Shown here one piece after another: positions 40,217 to 52,118 of a DNA stretch of 64,000 nt (position 1 is its first letter; each line of letters starts with the position of its first letter). The stretch is from Fuerstiella sp. (GTDB taxonomy: Bacteria; Planctomycetota; Planctomycetia; Planctomycetales; Planctomycetaceae). Made by a program: the position numbers and the translations under genes. The stretch covers positions 16,501 to 80,500 of the forward strand of contig JAQWLN010000045.1 of NCBI GenBank assembly GCA_029247265.1, given 5' to 3'. The notes under the pieces are model-generated. The model was not told where the DNA came from. It did not search any database and was given only the letters and a program-made list of their open reading frames with translations.

Positions 40217-43200
40217 TTGACGACGATGGCAGACACTCGCGTTCCTTCGAAGCAAACACACATGTTCGCTCGGCCAGCCGATTTCATTGCTGCGGCCATT
40301 TCAGCGGCTATCCGCTGGATGGTTGTCGCCTCGTGTCTGGCGGGGTCAGTTGCACTGGCTCAGGAACCTGAGGCAACGGAATCTGAAGCAACGGTCAAAT
40401 CGACAGACCTTGACACGCTGGAACCCGGGGTACATGTCATTCAAAAGATGGCCTCCGGAAGAATTTATGCGTTGCCCGGCTTCGACCTGTTGATGAAGGA
40501 GTTTCTGGAGCGGGCACGGCTGCAGGCCTTTCCTCCCGTCCATCGAATTGCTGACGTTCAGATCTCAGGCGTGGTGGGACAGGAGCTTGCTGAGTTGAAG
40601 GCGGATATAACCGTCGATATTTTTCGGGACGGCGAACGGGTGTCTGTTCCGGTCGGATTTGATGACCTGCAGCTTAAGGAGCATTCTCACAGCTCTACGC
40701 TGCCGGACCTGTCTGCACTTCCGATTGAGACGAAACTTCCTCGCAAAGAGTGGATCTTTCAAGGTCTTGGGCGGCACAAGTTGCAACTGTCGCTGATCGG
40801 CCCGATTCGGACCGCCACCAACGGCACTCGTCGCCTGAAAGTATCGGCGCCAAAGTCGGGCCAGAGCGGCCTGAGGTTGCATTTTTCCGAAACCGTCGCC
40901 GACGCTGAACTGTCGACGGAGGGACCGTTTCAGCTGATAACAGACGATGCCACCGGAAAGTCTGAACTCGTCACATGGGGACTGACTGAAGATACTGAGA
41001 TCACATGGACTCCTGCCTCGGCCGTCGAGAACCAGATCGCAACGGTCCAGGCAACGTCACCTGCGCAAATGACGCTGGATCTGACCACAGAACCCGCTTC
41101 TTTCCGCGGCACTCAGGCATTGACAGTGTCCGGTGGTTCAATCAGCGAATTGCAGATTCATCTGCCCAATGGATTTGAGCCGGTCACAATGACCGCCACA
41201 GACGCAGACGGAAACTCAATCAGTGACCCCACAGCAACAGTCGCTGAGACGGACGATGGGGTCCTGGTGCTCCGGCTGGAATCACCGGCAACGGGCGCAG
41301 TGATCCTGAACTACGATTTCAATCTGAAAGACACCGCTTATCCACAGAACATTTCGGTTCGCATGCCGGATATTTCGAGCGTGTCCAATGAATCGGCAGA
41401 TGTGGATATCTTTGTTTCGGGAGGATTGGACATTGAACGTCCAAAGGAGATCAACGTTCGGCGAAGTCGAGTCGAATCGACGCGAGTCGGGCGCACCCCG
41501 GCGCTGGCATATCGATTGCTTTCCAGTGAGTCGCAGGTCACGTTAAGAATCAGTGAAAGCGAGGCGTTTTTTGCCGTTGCCCCACATATCAACTTTACGA
41601 CCGAGCAGGACAACGTACATCTAAAGGCCCGTTTCTCCGTCAATATGGTTCGCGGCTCGCTGAATCAGCTTGAAATTGTCTGGCCCAATCACATTCGGGA
41701 TGGCTGGCAGATCCTGGACGGGTCCACATCACTGGTCTCTGAAACCGGGCCGGCGTTTGTGTCAGGTTTCGGGGCAGACGATGACGTGGATAAATATACG
41801 CTGGTGTTTCAGGAGCGGCAATCGGGACAGTTCGATATCGAAGTACAGGCATTTCGCGACCTGGCAGGCTTCAAGGATGGTGAAGGACTGATGTTTCTTC
41901 CTGATATCAAATCGTCAGCACCACACTCCACGATCGTTTCACTGGTTGAGTCCGATGCGTATTCCATGTTTCTCAGCCCGCAGAATGAACAGGCTGCGTT
42001 TCCGGCGCTGCCATCCAATCGATGGCCCCTGGAACTGCAGAATCAGACGCGCCCCGAAGCATGGTTACTTGACAATTCGGACGAGGCTGTGCGGTTGCGT
42101 ATCACCCAGCAAAAACCGGAAGTTCGAACTTCATTACTGACGTCCATTTCCGTCGCCAACGAGAGCCTGCATGTTCGAGAAGTTCTATCCTACGACGTTC
42201 GGTTTCGTGACCTTTCCGATATCAGGCTCCAGTTGCCGGACGTGGTGCCGACGGTCCGTCTGAGCGGTTTCGATGATCCGCTGATACCATCGCGAACGGA
42301 AGGTCGCACTGTTACATATGGCCTGCCTAAAGCGATGCGGGGGAAGTTTGATCTGACAATCGCTTACAACTGGCTGCCGAAGGAGACCGGAAGCCCTAAT
42401 GAACTACAGAATTTGAATCTCCCGCTTGTCCTGCCTGCAACATCAGGTGAACTGCTGGAGCATGCGACGGTGGCGACCAATTTCCCACAAACACTTGTTC
42501 TGCACCAGGCAGAAGACTGGGCACCTGTCTACTCAGAACAGTACGCAGCGGCGTGGCGGTCTGAAACTGTGCCGGACACGCTGCCGATCGTCCTTAAGCA
42601 ACCGCTGACGACACGTTCCGAAAATGCTCCACAGTTCATGGTTGCAACAACCTTCTTTCAGGCACCTGACGCTCTGATCACGAATGTGACAGCGGTTTTT
42701 ACTCACCCTTCTGACACCGTCTGGTTTGTGATCGACAAAACCGTGAAACCACTACAGGGCGCTATGAACAACAGGCCCGCAGCGGTGAAGTGTCTGTTTC
42801 CTCTGGATGACGCGAAGCAATGGGTGCAGTTGCGGGCTCCGAATGACGCAGCACTGGATTCTCCGGCAACCGTGACCCTGATGGTTCGGCATGTTGTCGA
42901 CAAACCAGACTTCGGTGCCCTGAGCGAAGTCACCCTGCCCTACATTGCCGGACATTCCGACTGTAACGCGATCTGGATTCTTCGACAAACCGAAGGCCAT
43001 GCACTGGTTGGCCTGGAAAGCACTCTGACAGCTCTTAACAGTAACGTCATTTCCAGGCTATTCCCCGGTTCGGCCACTGATTTCGTAACGGCAACGGCGA
43101 CGATTCTATCGCCGTGTGAGCAGTCCGTCCGTGAAAAAGTGACCGATCTGCTGAACCGTTCGATTGAACCCAATGCCCGCCACGAACTCCTCGCAGGATC

Positions 43201-43600
43201 AGTCGGGGGACCCAAACGACTGCTGACGGTCACCAGCAGCGCCGTCCTCCTGGGAGCGGCTCTGTTGTGTGTACTGCTCTATTTTCTGTTACTCAGGCTG
43301 CACAATGTACCGTTAACGACAGTCCTGACGTGCCTGGCGGTTGCTGTCACCACGATCGTGTCACTCACACCGGTGGGACTGCACGGAATCATGCTGAACC
43401 TCCTGCCGATGTGCGTGATCGGGGTCGTTGCGGCCGCCATACAGCGTTTCGTCGGCAGAACCCGGCCCTCCCTCGAGAGCATCAGTGCTGCCGATGGCAG
43501 TACGATATTTGCAATCGAAAAACCATCCTTTGTCGAAGAACAAGGGGTCGCGCCAGTCAGCCATTCCACCATCCCGTCTTCAAAACTCAGTGTTACCTGA
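40217..43600 (+). CDS. large secreted/membrane-anchored hypothetical protein (1127 aa)
   Basis: Signal-like IRWMVVASCLAGSVALAQE; long beta-rich low-Cys region; C-terminal TM cluster (AVLLGAALLCVLLYFLLL ... TTVLTCLAVAVTTIVSLTPVGLHGIMLNLLPMCVIGVVAA). Confidence 0.85.
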   Translation: MTTMADTRVPSKQTHMFARPADFIAAAISAAIRWMVVASCLAGSVALAQEPEATESEATVKSTDLDTLEPGVHVIQKMASGRIYALPGFDLLMKEFLERARLQAFPPVHRIADVQISGVVGQELAELKADITVDIFRDGERVSVPVGFDDLQLKEHSHSSTLPDLSALPIETKLPRKEWIFQGLGRHKLQLSLIGPIRTATNGTRRLKVSAPKSGQSGLRLHFSETVADAELSTEGPFQLITDDATGKSELVTWGLTEDTEITWTPASAVENQIATVQATSPAQMTLDLTTEPASFRGTQALTVSGGSISELQIHLPNGFEPVTMTATDADGNSISDPTATVAETDDGVLVLRLESPATGAVILNYDFNLKDTAYPQNISVRMPDISSVSNESADVDIFVSGGLDIERPKEINVRRSRVESTRVGRTPALAYRLLSSESQVTLRISESEAFFAVAPHINFTTEQDNVHLKARFSVNMVRGSLNQLEIVWPNHIRDGWQILDGSTSLVSETGPAFVSGFGADDDVDKYTLVFQERQSGQFDIEVQAFRDLAGFKDGEGLMFLPDIKSSAPHSTIVSLVESDAYSMFLSPQNEQAAFPALPSNRWPLELQNQTRPEAWLLDNSDEAVRLRITQQKPEVRTSLLTSISVANESLHVREVLSYDVRFRDLSDIRLQLPDVVPTVRLSGFDDPLIPSRTEGRTVTYGLPKAMRGKFDLTIAYNWLPKETGSPNELQNLNLPLVLPATSGELLEHATVATNFPQTLVLHQAEDWAPVYSEQYAAAWRSETVPDTLPIVLKQPLTTRSENAPQFMVATTFFQAPDALITNVTAVFTHPSDTVWFVIDKTVKPLQGAMNNRPAAVKCLFPLDDAKQWVQLRAPNDAALDSPATVTLMVRHVVDKPDFGALSEVTLPYIAGHSDCNAIWILRQTEGHALVGLESTLTALNSNVISRLFPGSATDFVTATATILSPCEQSVREKVTDLLNRSIEPNARHELLAGSVGGPKRLLTVTSSAVLLGAALLCVLLYFLLLRLHNVPLTTVLTCLAVAVTTIVSLTPVGLHGIMLNLLPMCVIGVVAAAIQRFVGRTRPSLESISAADGSTIFAIEKPSFVEEQGVAPVSHSTIPSSKLSVT

Positions 43601-43632
43601 CTGCGGCGTAGTGCCGCATCGTTGCGTTTGTA

Positions 43633-46600
43633 TGTCACGTTCTGTTTTCATTGGCACCATGTTAATGCTGGCTCCGCTCGCCGATGCCCAGCCATCGGTC
43701 TCTGCGCCGACAGATGTTGCGATCCCAATGAACGACAAGTCGGTCAGGGTCATCGATCCGGCTGAGTTTGGTCAGCTCCCGGATGCGAATCGATTTGTGC
43801 CTGTGCCTAGGGAGCAGCTTGCTGAGCTGCTGCGACTCAGACACGAACTTGCACTGCAGCCGGAGCCGGCGTCGCCTGTCAGAAAAGCCGAGCTGTCCGC
43901 AACTCTGGAGGGAATGACTCTTCGTGACGGTCGACTTAAACTGCAACTTTACCCGCCATCGTCTGCGCCACGTCAGCACAGGCCACTCAGGATCGCCGCG
44001 ACGAATCTGCAGGAACTGGAACTTCGTTCGGCTGGACATCCGGTTGTCATCGCCAGCGACCACATGGGCGACCTGGTCATCCTGAACAATACGGCCGACG
44101 TGCTCGACGGGACCTGGACAGCCCATGGAGACATGATCGGTTCGGATCTGGTGTTTCAACTGGCGCTGCCATCGGCATCGGTCTGTCAGTTCGTCCTGAC
44201 GACCGACGCTGACGTTCATGTTGCCAGCCCCGACGCTTTGGTACTGCCGAAGGCGGGGCCGCAGGGAAAGCGTTCCTGGGAACTCCACCCTCGGTCCCCT
44301 GACGCTTTAACGGTCAAATGTTCCCGCGACAGGAGTTCCGATGACAACGAGACGACTACGATCGATACCGTGGCCAGCATTCGACCTGGCCCCCATACAG
44401 CAGATGCGGAATGGGTAATCACTCTTCCTTCCCGGCTGAGCGGCGCGCTCATGGTGCTCGCTCTGAACGCGCCGTGTACGGTCACGGGAGTCGATCTCAG
44501 CACTGGCCGGCCGTTACCTTTCGATGCAAAATCGCACCCCCAAGGTACTGATTTGCGAATTCAGTTGCCGGTACTCACGGCGAGTGCGGTAATAAAAATC
44601 CAGGGACGCTTCGCAACCGAAATTGACACTGACGCGCGTCTTCCCGTTTTATCTCCAAAAACCTGGATCACTGGCTCCGCCACAAACGAACTTGCACTGA
44701 AATCTTCCTCCATACGCATCAGTGTTCCTCCCGAGCTGGATGTGCGCAGCCTGAATCTTACTGGTCTTCGGGAAAGGGATGTCGCATACCAGGCAGATGG
44801 AAGTCAAAGACTCGATCTCAGTCAGTTTTCGAAAACAGCATCGGCTGACATCCGCCTTTCAGCATCGCGGGCCGTCGTAAACGATGCCATTTTTATGCAG
44901 GCAGACTCGACAGAGAAAGAAGCCACTGCGTATGTCCGTGTCGAAGTTGTCTCCGGATTCCTGAGTGAAGTTTCGTGGACGACACCGGCATCCTGGCGTG
45001 TGACGGGTGTCCACGAAGCGGATTCTCAACGGCCTCTGCTGTTTCAGATGGCGGACGAAGGTGTAAACGGAGCACCGTCCCGTATCACCGCGTATCTGAG
45101 AGCTCCCCTGACCTCACTACCGCCGGACAACAGCCAAATTCTGGTCATCAATCTTCAGTCCACAGGGAGCGTATTTCCGAGACAATGGGTGGCACCGCGT
45201 TTGCAGAACCCTGACTACAACATGGGCCCTGAACTGCAGTCAATCGAAACACAGGAGGCTGACATTCCGACGATCAGTCCAGTGGCCGCATTCCTGACGG
45301 CTGACGACGTCAGGAATCTTCTGCCGTGGCTTCCGGAACAGGTATTGGAATCGGTCGTCAACGCTCAACGTACGCCCTCGACGTCCGGGCCACCCCCGTC
45401 ACTGACATCGACCATCGGGCCAACGTCAGCAACAATCGACTACGCGGTGGCCATGGAGCAGGATTCTGTCCGGGAAACACTACGCGTTCGGCTCAGATCA
45501 ACTGACGCGTTGCCAAAACGAATTCCGTTGCGCGTGACACCGGGTGTCGATGTGCAGATTTCCGACGAATCCGTCACTCAGCCCGTCCCGAGTCTTACCC
45601 GTCAGAATTCCGGCGGGACCGAGGAAATTTTTCTCGAAATCCCCGCCGGCGTAGACACGAGCAATACGCTGGACATTCTGCTCGTATCATTGCGTCCTCT
45701 GGCGGCAGAAATGCCTGCCGCCTTGATTTCATTGCCCGATGCCGACCACACCGTTGGCGCGCTGCAGCCACCACTTGTTGAATCCAATCTGTCAATTTCG
45801 TTCACGAACGATGACGTCGCAGGAGACGTGACCGAGCCAATTCCTTATCCCACGGAACCGTTCGCCAATGCGATCACAATTCGCAACCTGGCCGAACGCA
45901 CTTCACGGCAGGAAGTCTCCGGGCTCGCCATGGCACTGGTCGAACGAAACCACGGTGGTTTTACGGTTGAAATCGCGCACCGTCTTCTGGTTCGCAGTGT
46001 CGGAAATCGCGATGAACTGATAATTCAGCAACCGACCACCGGCCTGTTTATTGTCTTCGTCGATGGACGACCGGCATTTCCCGATCAATCGCAGGACCGA
46101 TACAGAATTGCACTGCCAACAGACCGTGAATATGCCGTTGTTGACGTCTACCTTGCCTGTGAGTTGCCCAACGTGCAGCAGGAGACGAACGTACTGCATC
46201 TGCCAATGCTGGCGTTCCCTGCAACGGAATCCGGCAACGTCACCTGTTCCATTCTGCCCCCCCGACAGCACACTCTAACGCTCGCGAACAATGCGATGTG
46301 CTCCGACACCAGATCCGCCGATTTCATCAGCCGGACGTTCACGGAACGCTACTCACTTCAGACGAACCCGGAACTTTCCGAAAGATTTCGGCCAATGCTG
46401 ACGCGGTGCCAACTACGTAAGGTGGGAATGAACTCAGTCACAGTTCTGGAAAGCTCTCTCGATTCCAATATTGTCGAACTGCAGTTCGAAGAAACGGGAG
46501 GTCGCGTCCCGCAGACGATCATGCTGGCTTCTGTCGCATTCCTCATCTGGCTGGCATTACGGAGAATGAGTCCGGTGCCACTCTGGTCAATCGGAGTCGT

Positions 46601-49600
46601 CCTGTTGGCGATACTTGCGGCGTATCACATGGGCGGATACAGCTCAACGGTTGTCCTGAATGGCCTGTCGATCGGCACACTCTGTTTCGCTGCGCTTTCC
46701 GCCGGGCGCAGGGTCAGGAAACGTCTGCATCGTGGACCGGTGACCGGACCACCGAATTCTCAGTTCCAATCCTCGACTGCCGTTATGCTGCTGTGTCTGG
46801 CTTTTGCATCTACGCCAGCCAGGGCAGATGAATCGCGCGAACAGATACTGGTCCCCGTACAACAGGAAGAGGCATTCCCCTATATCTACGTCGACAGCGA
46901 ACTTCTTTCACAACTCAACTCTGTGAAGATGCAAATGAGTACGCTGGCATATGTCATCCAGACTGACGTGAGCATAGAGGTCGAAGCAGCGGATTCCGTA
47001 ACCGCGACGATGCAGTGCCTGGTGGCTTCGCCTCCACACAGTTCGTCGCAGCTGAACATCCCGTTTGATGGGGTAACGCTGGTCGACTGTTTGCTTGATG
47101 GAGTAAGAGTCTTTCCCTCCGTTGAACAGACCGACAACGGGCAAATTGAGATACCACAGCGCTCACTGCTGCCGTCGTCTCCACTGGGGTCGTCTGAGAC
47201 AAGTCCTTCGACACAGGGACGTGACGCTTTGGGAGGGTGGAACCTGCGAACCATTCGCTACTCCGTTCGATGCACACGCAAATTGCTGACGGCAACGGAA
47301 TTCCGCATCAGCATTCCGCACAGCCGTTCCCCGGTCACGCGAGTCAGCCTGTCAGATCCATCGCAAATCGTCGCGACTGCCAGTCATGGAGATGCGGAGA
47401 AGTCCGGCACATCGATCCGCGAAGATGATCTGATCAGCTTTCCGACCGTGTATAACGACGAACGCATCATCGTCGACATCGCGCTCCGATCGGCGGCGGA
47501 GACAGCCGCGAGCACCAGCCAATCCGTCCGCGTTGTCTGTACTGCCGATATTTCGCACTTGAATCAGCGACTCAACTCCGAATATTCGGTCACTGAAACA
47601 GGAAACAGGTCCACGTCCGTCAACCTGGGCGTTACGCCAGGCCATCAGATAACACGTATTGAGTCACTGACAGGAGAAGAGCTGCCCTGGTCTATTAACA
47701 ACGGCAAACTGACTGTTGTCGTCCCGGCCAACAGTGAGGGACTCCAGCAATTTATCGTGCAACAGGTTCAGGAATCCCCCATCAGTCTGCATCACTCAAT
47801 ACCTGTTGGCGCCATCGCCATGGTAAACGGTCACCGGGCAGCCGATGTGATTATTGCTGCCGGAACGTCGGATGAATTTTTCATCTCGTCAATTCAGGCT
47901 CCGGATGCAGACCTGCACGAACCGGAACAGAACCGAATTGAACAGCTTCCCGAACGTCTGCAGAATTCACAATGGATTGTTGCTGTCCCGGAAACGACAA
48001 CTCGGGTGAATGTCGAACTTGTCGCACGCATCACGGCCAAAGAGGCAGAGTTGTCGCAGGAAGTAGTCGTCTTCGACGATCGTATTGAGTGGAAAGCACA
48101 ATGCCGGATCCAGGTACTTGGAAACCCCACATTCCGTCAGACATTCATCGTGTCTCCGGATGTCCGCATCGAAGACGTTTCCGCAAGTGTCGGCGCCACG
48201 GCGAGGCTGCAGTCATGGACCAGAGACAAAGAATCCGTCATTGTCTCATTCCGCGAAGCAACTCGCGGACTCGTCGTCGTCGACTTCTCGGGACATGTCA
48301 TCCGCGAACCCGGAAAGCCTACTGTACTGCCAGTGTTCGCTCTGCCGGCCCCCATTGCAACGCTGGAGTCAACTCTGGTGATATCCTCCACTACATCATC
48401 GGACACTTTCATTAAAGACCTGCAAAGTGCAGTGCCGCTCACCAGAATTGATACTGCCAGGTATGTGCTTTCCGAAACTCCGCTGCAGACGGATTTGACT
48501 GATGATTCCCGCCCCCCCATCATTCGCCCCAGTGAAGACCAGATTCTGCGTGCCGAAATTGTCGCCGTGCTCCACAACGCCGAAGGCAAGACTCAAATCA
48601 CCGAATTCATTTATCTCGAACCCCAGCGCAGCGGGTTTGACATTCACTGCAGACCGCCTTCCGGACTGGATGTGAACAACCTGACTGTCGCGATCGACGG
48701 TCAGCAGGTGCCGGTCATGCAGGAATCCGGCGGAATTGTCATCGCGCGTGAAGCACGTGGGGCGCCTGATACGCGCACTGTGCTTATCGTTGCGGACGTA
48801 CCGACCACCGCACGTGATGGACTGCTCACCGCAGCCCTGCCGGCTTTCGAAGCTGACCTGAAGATCAGTTCCTGCGAAGTTTACGATGCACGCGACCTGC
48901 CATCTGCCACCGAGGACTCGAATAACGTGCCGGCATGGGTAGCCGAAGCTGCAAATACACGGGGGCTATCAGCGTTTCCGCCGAACCTTCATAAACCTCG
49001 ATGCGACGCGACCGTACCGGAGAACCTGATTACGGTTTATCTGTCCGAACAGCAAAGGAAATCCCAACCCGTCGAACCGGTCAGTGGCGTCGCGTATGTC
49101 CACGCACTCCACGACGTACAACTGGGCGTCGCCACGACAATCGGACGTTCGGAATTCATGGTCTTTGCCACACACAAGGACGCAATGATTGAAGTGGACG
49201 TGCCGCTTAGAACCAGGATCGTTGATGTGAAGCACAACGGCTTCCCGGTTCCATTTTCGCTGACGGACAACGTCATCTACCTTCATGGTACGGCGGCGGT
49301 GGGACGCTTCGAAATCCAGTGGCGGCGCCAGTCGGAAACGTCGATGTTTCAGCACGAGTTCCTGTTGCCTTCCGTCGCCGCACCGGACCAGCGCGGTCTG
49401 ATCAGACTGGCCGCGATCGATGAAACACTCTGGTGGTCATCAAGCAACAAAACCGAAGATTTGCAACAATGGCAAATTGACAGCCAGTCATCCATAGCAC
49501 AGGGATTTTCACGCATCGAACAGCCGGCAGCGGTGCCCGAAACTGCCGTACCGGAGAATCTGCCGACCATCATCGCAGCGCCTGAATGGCAGCAACTTGT

Positions 49601-49868
49601 GGTCGCCTCCAGAGAAGCGGCCGAATCACTGCTGCATACCATCGCCAACGAATCGGCCGCGTCAGAATACCGATATTTTTCAACGCGCCTCAGGCCCGAA
49701 ATAGCGGTCACACTGGTACCAACACCCGGCAGAATAAGTCTCCTGGTCGGCATATGTGCGATTGCAATGATTGCCGTGCCGCCCGGATTGCGATGGCGAT
49801 GGAACCGTGCAAGACAGCAACAGTCGGAGCCGGAGTCACGTCAGACTCAGCAATCTGACGCGTCCTGA
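43633..49868 (+). CDS. giant secreted/membrane hypothetical protein (~2078 aa from MSRSVFIGT)
   Basis: ORF 43428..49868; internal ATG at 43633 gives signal peptide MSRSVFIGTMLMLAPLADAQPS and avoids overlap with the preceding CDS. Internal TM cluster then MLLCLAFASTPARADES at ~46516-46840; C-term TM ISLLVGICAIAMIAVPPGLRW. Confidence 0.85.
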
Positions 49869-50113
49869 ATCATCGGATTGGTCAACTGTCCGGTGAGATT
49901 GGCATACGACAGTAGTGCTGCGTTCCCTGATTACGCATCATTCCTGGTCAATCGCTGCCATAGTGTTGCACCGCTCATCGGACCGGATAGGATCGGAAGC
50001 TTTCTGTATAACTCGCGTCGGACCGAACGAGAGTGAACACTCGCATGACTGCATTCGCGAGGCGTCTCGCGCCGTCACCATAACCCACCGCAACTAATTC
50101 TGGAGCCCTCATC

Positions 50114-50575
50114 ATGAGCATCGAAGCTCGTATCCTGGAACTTGGCCTGACACTTCCCACCGCGCCCGCCGCCGCCGGGACGTATAGTCCCGTCGTGATT
50201 ATCGACAAGATGGCATATGTTTCCGGACAGGGGCCCGTGGGTCCGGAAGGCACACTTCTGCGAGGTCGCGTCGGGGAGGACCTAACTGAAGAGGAAGGTG
50301 TTTTCGCAGCCCGCACCGTCGGCCTGACGATGCTGGCAACGCTTAAGGCTCAGTTGGGCACTCTTGACCGAGTGAAGCGAATCGTCAAAGTTCTGGGGAT
50401 GGTGAACAGCTCCGCCGACTTCCAGAATCACCCCAAGGTGATCAACGGTTTCAGTGACTTGATGGTCGAAATCTGGGGTGAAGAAGGCCGCGCCGCCCGA
50501 AGTGCCGTGGGCATGGGTTCTTTGCCGGGAAACATCACCGTAGAAATCGAAGCCATTCTGGAGCTCACTGAATAG
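50114..50575 (+). CDS. RidA family protein (YjgF/Rid)
   Basis: GTYSPVVIIDKMAYVSGQGPVGPEGTLLRGRVGEDLTEEEGVFAARTVGLTMLATLKAQLGTLDRVKRIVKVLGMVNS...RSAVGMGSLPGNITVEIEAI. Confidence 0.93.
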   Translation: MSIEARILELGLTLPTAPAAAGTYSPVVIIDKMAYVSGQGPVGPEGTLLRGRVGEDLTEEEGVFAARTVGLTMLATLKAQLGTLDRVKRIVKVLGMVNSSADFQNHPKVINGFSDLMVEIWGEEGRAARSAVGMGSLPGNITVEIEAILELTE

Positions 50576-50667
50576 AACATCCGTCCCCGCTGCACTCTTC
50601 GAGCTGGTTCAATAGAAGTGACAATCGCCGGGCGGCTTCTGCACGTATACGGAAGCCGCCCGGTGAC

Positions 50668-51714
50668 CTATTGTTCGTCACGGATCCGAACAACGAATCG
50701 GCCGTCGGAATCAGCGGCCGCTCGGAACATGCCGGGACTGGTGTAGACCCACTCAATATTGCCATGCAGATCAACGGCGATCACACCGCCGTCGCCTTTG
50801 TTCAGGCGTTCGTGCAGGACATATTCCGCCGCCTGTTTCAGAGTCCAGCTGCGGTGTCGCATTAGCTGCGAAATCTGGCCGGCCACTGTGTGCCGAATGA
50901 ACTGTTCGCCGGTGCCCGTTGCAGAAACAGCACAGGTCTCGTTGTCGGCGTAGGTACCGGCTCCCAGAATCGGACTGTCGCCCACCCGCCCAAATTTCTT
51001 GTTGGTCAGTCCGCCAGTGGACGTCCCTGCCGCCAGATTGCCGTGCGAATCCAGCACGACGCAGCCAACCGTTCCGTACTGCCACGGCTGCGCAGGACCA
51101 ACACGACTGACCGGTTGTTTCGCTTCGCGTTCACGTACACGGTCCCAGCTCGCGCGCCGCCGTTCGGTCGAGAAGTGCGTGTTCTTAACACGGTCGACCT
51201 TCTGTTCTGTCGCAAACTGTTCGGCACCGGGTCCCGCCAGCAGAACATGGCGAGTCTTATCCATCACTCGACGAGCCAGACTGATGGGGTTCTTAACCGT
51301 TGTGACGCCAGCCACCGCTCCGCCGTCCAGGGTCCGCCCGTCCATAATCGACGAGTCCAGTTCGTGCCCCCCGGCACTATTGAAGACGGCCCCTTTTCCT
51401 GCGTTGAACAGCGGATTATCTTCCAAACTTCGAATCGTGGCCTCGACGGCGTCCAGACTCGTCCCGCCATCGGCAACGACCGACTTGCCCTTTTCCAATG
51501 CCACACGAAGCCCATCCCGCCAGGCCTGAACAGTTTCGGCAGAAGCATCGTTCGCGACTGTCCCTGCACCACCATGCACAACAATCGCCCAATCCTTACG
51601 TTGTGAATCCTCACCTGACCACGCAAATGGCATGAACACGACAGCAGCGATGCAGGCACAAGCCAGTCCCGGAACACTTTTCCATACGCGATCAATCATG
51701 TACATCCCTCCCAT
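50668..51714 (-). CDS. isoaspartyl peptidase/L-asparaginase (Ntn-hydrolase)
   Basis: WAIVVHGGAGT...SLDAVEATIRSLEDNPLFNAGKGAVFNSAGGHELDSSIMDG...YGTVGCVVLDSHGNLAAGTSTGGLTNKKFGRVGDSPILGAGTYAD. Confidence 0.95.
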   Translation of the reverse strand: MGGMYMIDRVWKSVPGLACACIAAVVFMPFAWSGEDSQRKDWAIVVHGGAGTVANDASAETVQAWRDGLRVALEKGKSVVADGGTSLDAVEATIRSLEDNPLFNAGKGAVFNSAGGHELDSSIMDGRTLDGGAVAGVTTVKNPISLARRVMDKTRHVLLAGPGAEQFATEQKVDRVKNTHFSTERRRASWDRVREREAKQPVSRVGPAQPWQYGTVGCVVLDSHGNLAAGTSTGGLTNKKFGRVGDSPILGAGTYADNETCAVSATGTGEQFIRHTVAGQISQLMRHRSWTLKQAAEYVLHERLNKGDGGVIAVDLHGNIEWVYTSPGMFRAAADSDGRFVVRIRDEQ

Positions 51715-51780
51715 ATCTGACGTCCCCAGGGTACTGGCTGGCTGCGTAGAAACCAGTCAGCGAGAAACGCTGTACATCAA

Positions 51781-51864
51781 TTTTCGAAAACATGCAGCAC
51801 ATTCGGGCTCGCGGGCCCCCTTGTGGCAGGACAGACAACGATTTTCGCGGCCATGAATCAGCGT
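51781..51864 (+). repeat. dispersed intergenic repeat, copy B
   Basis: ttttcgaaaacatgcagcacattcgggctcgcggg...ttcgcggccatgaatcagcgt, direct-orientation counterpart of 20616-20700. Confidence 0.75.
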
Positions 51865-52065
51865 CATAGGCTGTATAACAGCGCCGTAACACCCGCACAT
51901 TGCATCGACACGAATGAAATTCACTTTCACCAATGGCGGACCAGGCAGAAATCGCAATGTTGCTTCTTGATTGCCGAGCCCAGATGATTACAGTCACTCC
52001 AACCTGACGAGTTCTTCTGCGCACATGTCGTCTGTGTAGCGTTCAAAGAAGCAGCTCAACATCCA

Positions 52066-52104
52066 CCGAGCGTCAGCTCGATTCGGCATGCGGGCCGTCC
52101 CGCA
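52066..52104 (-). repeat. REP-like palindromic intergenic repeat, copy 2 (inverted)
   Basis: ccgagcgtcagctcgattcggcatgcgggccgtcccgca; reverse complement 36/39 identical to 26261-26299. Confidence 0.8.
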
Positions 52105-52118
52105 CGAGTCATTCAAAC

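Noticed and set aside
43428-43632. ORF start 43428 for the giant protein
   Set aside because: Overlaps the preceding CDS (to 43600) in another frame; MSRSVFIGTMLMLAPLADAQ at 43633 is a proper signal peptide.
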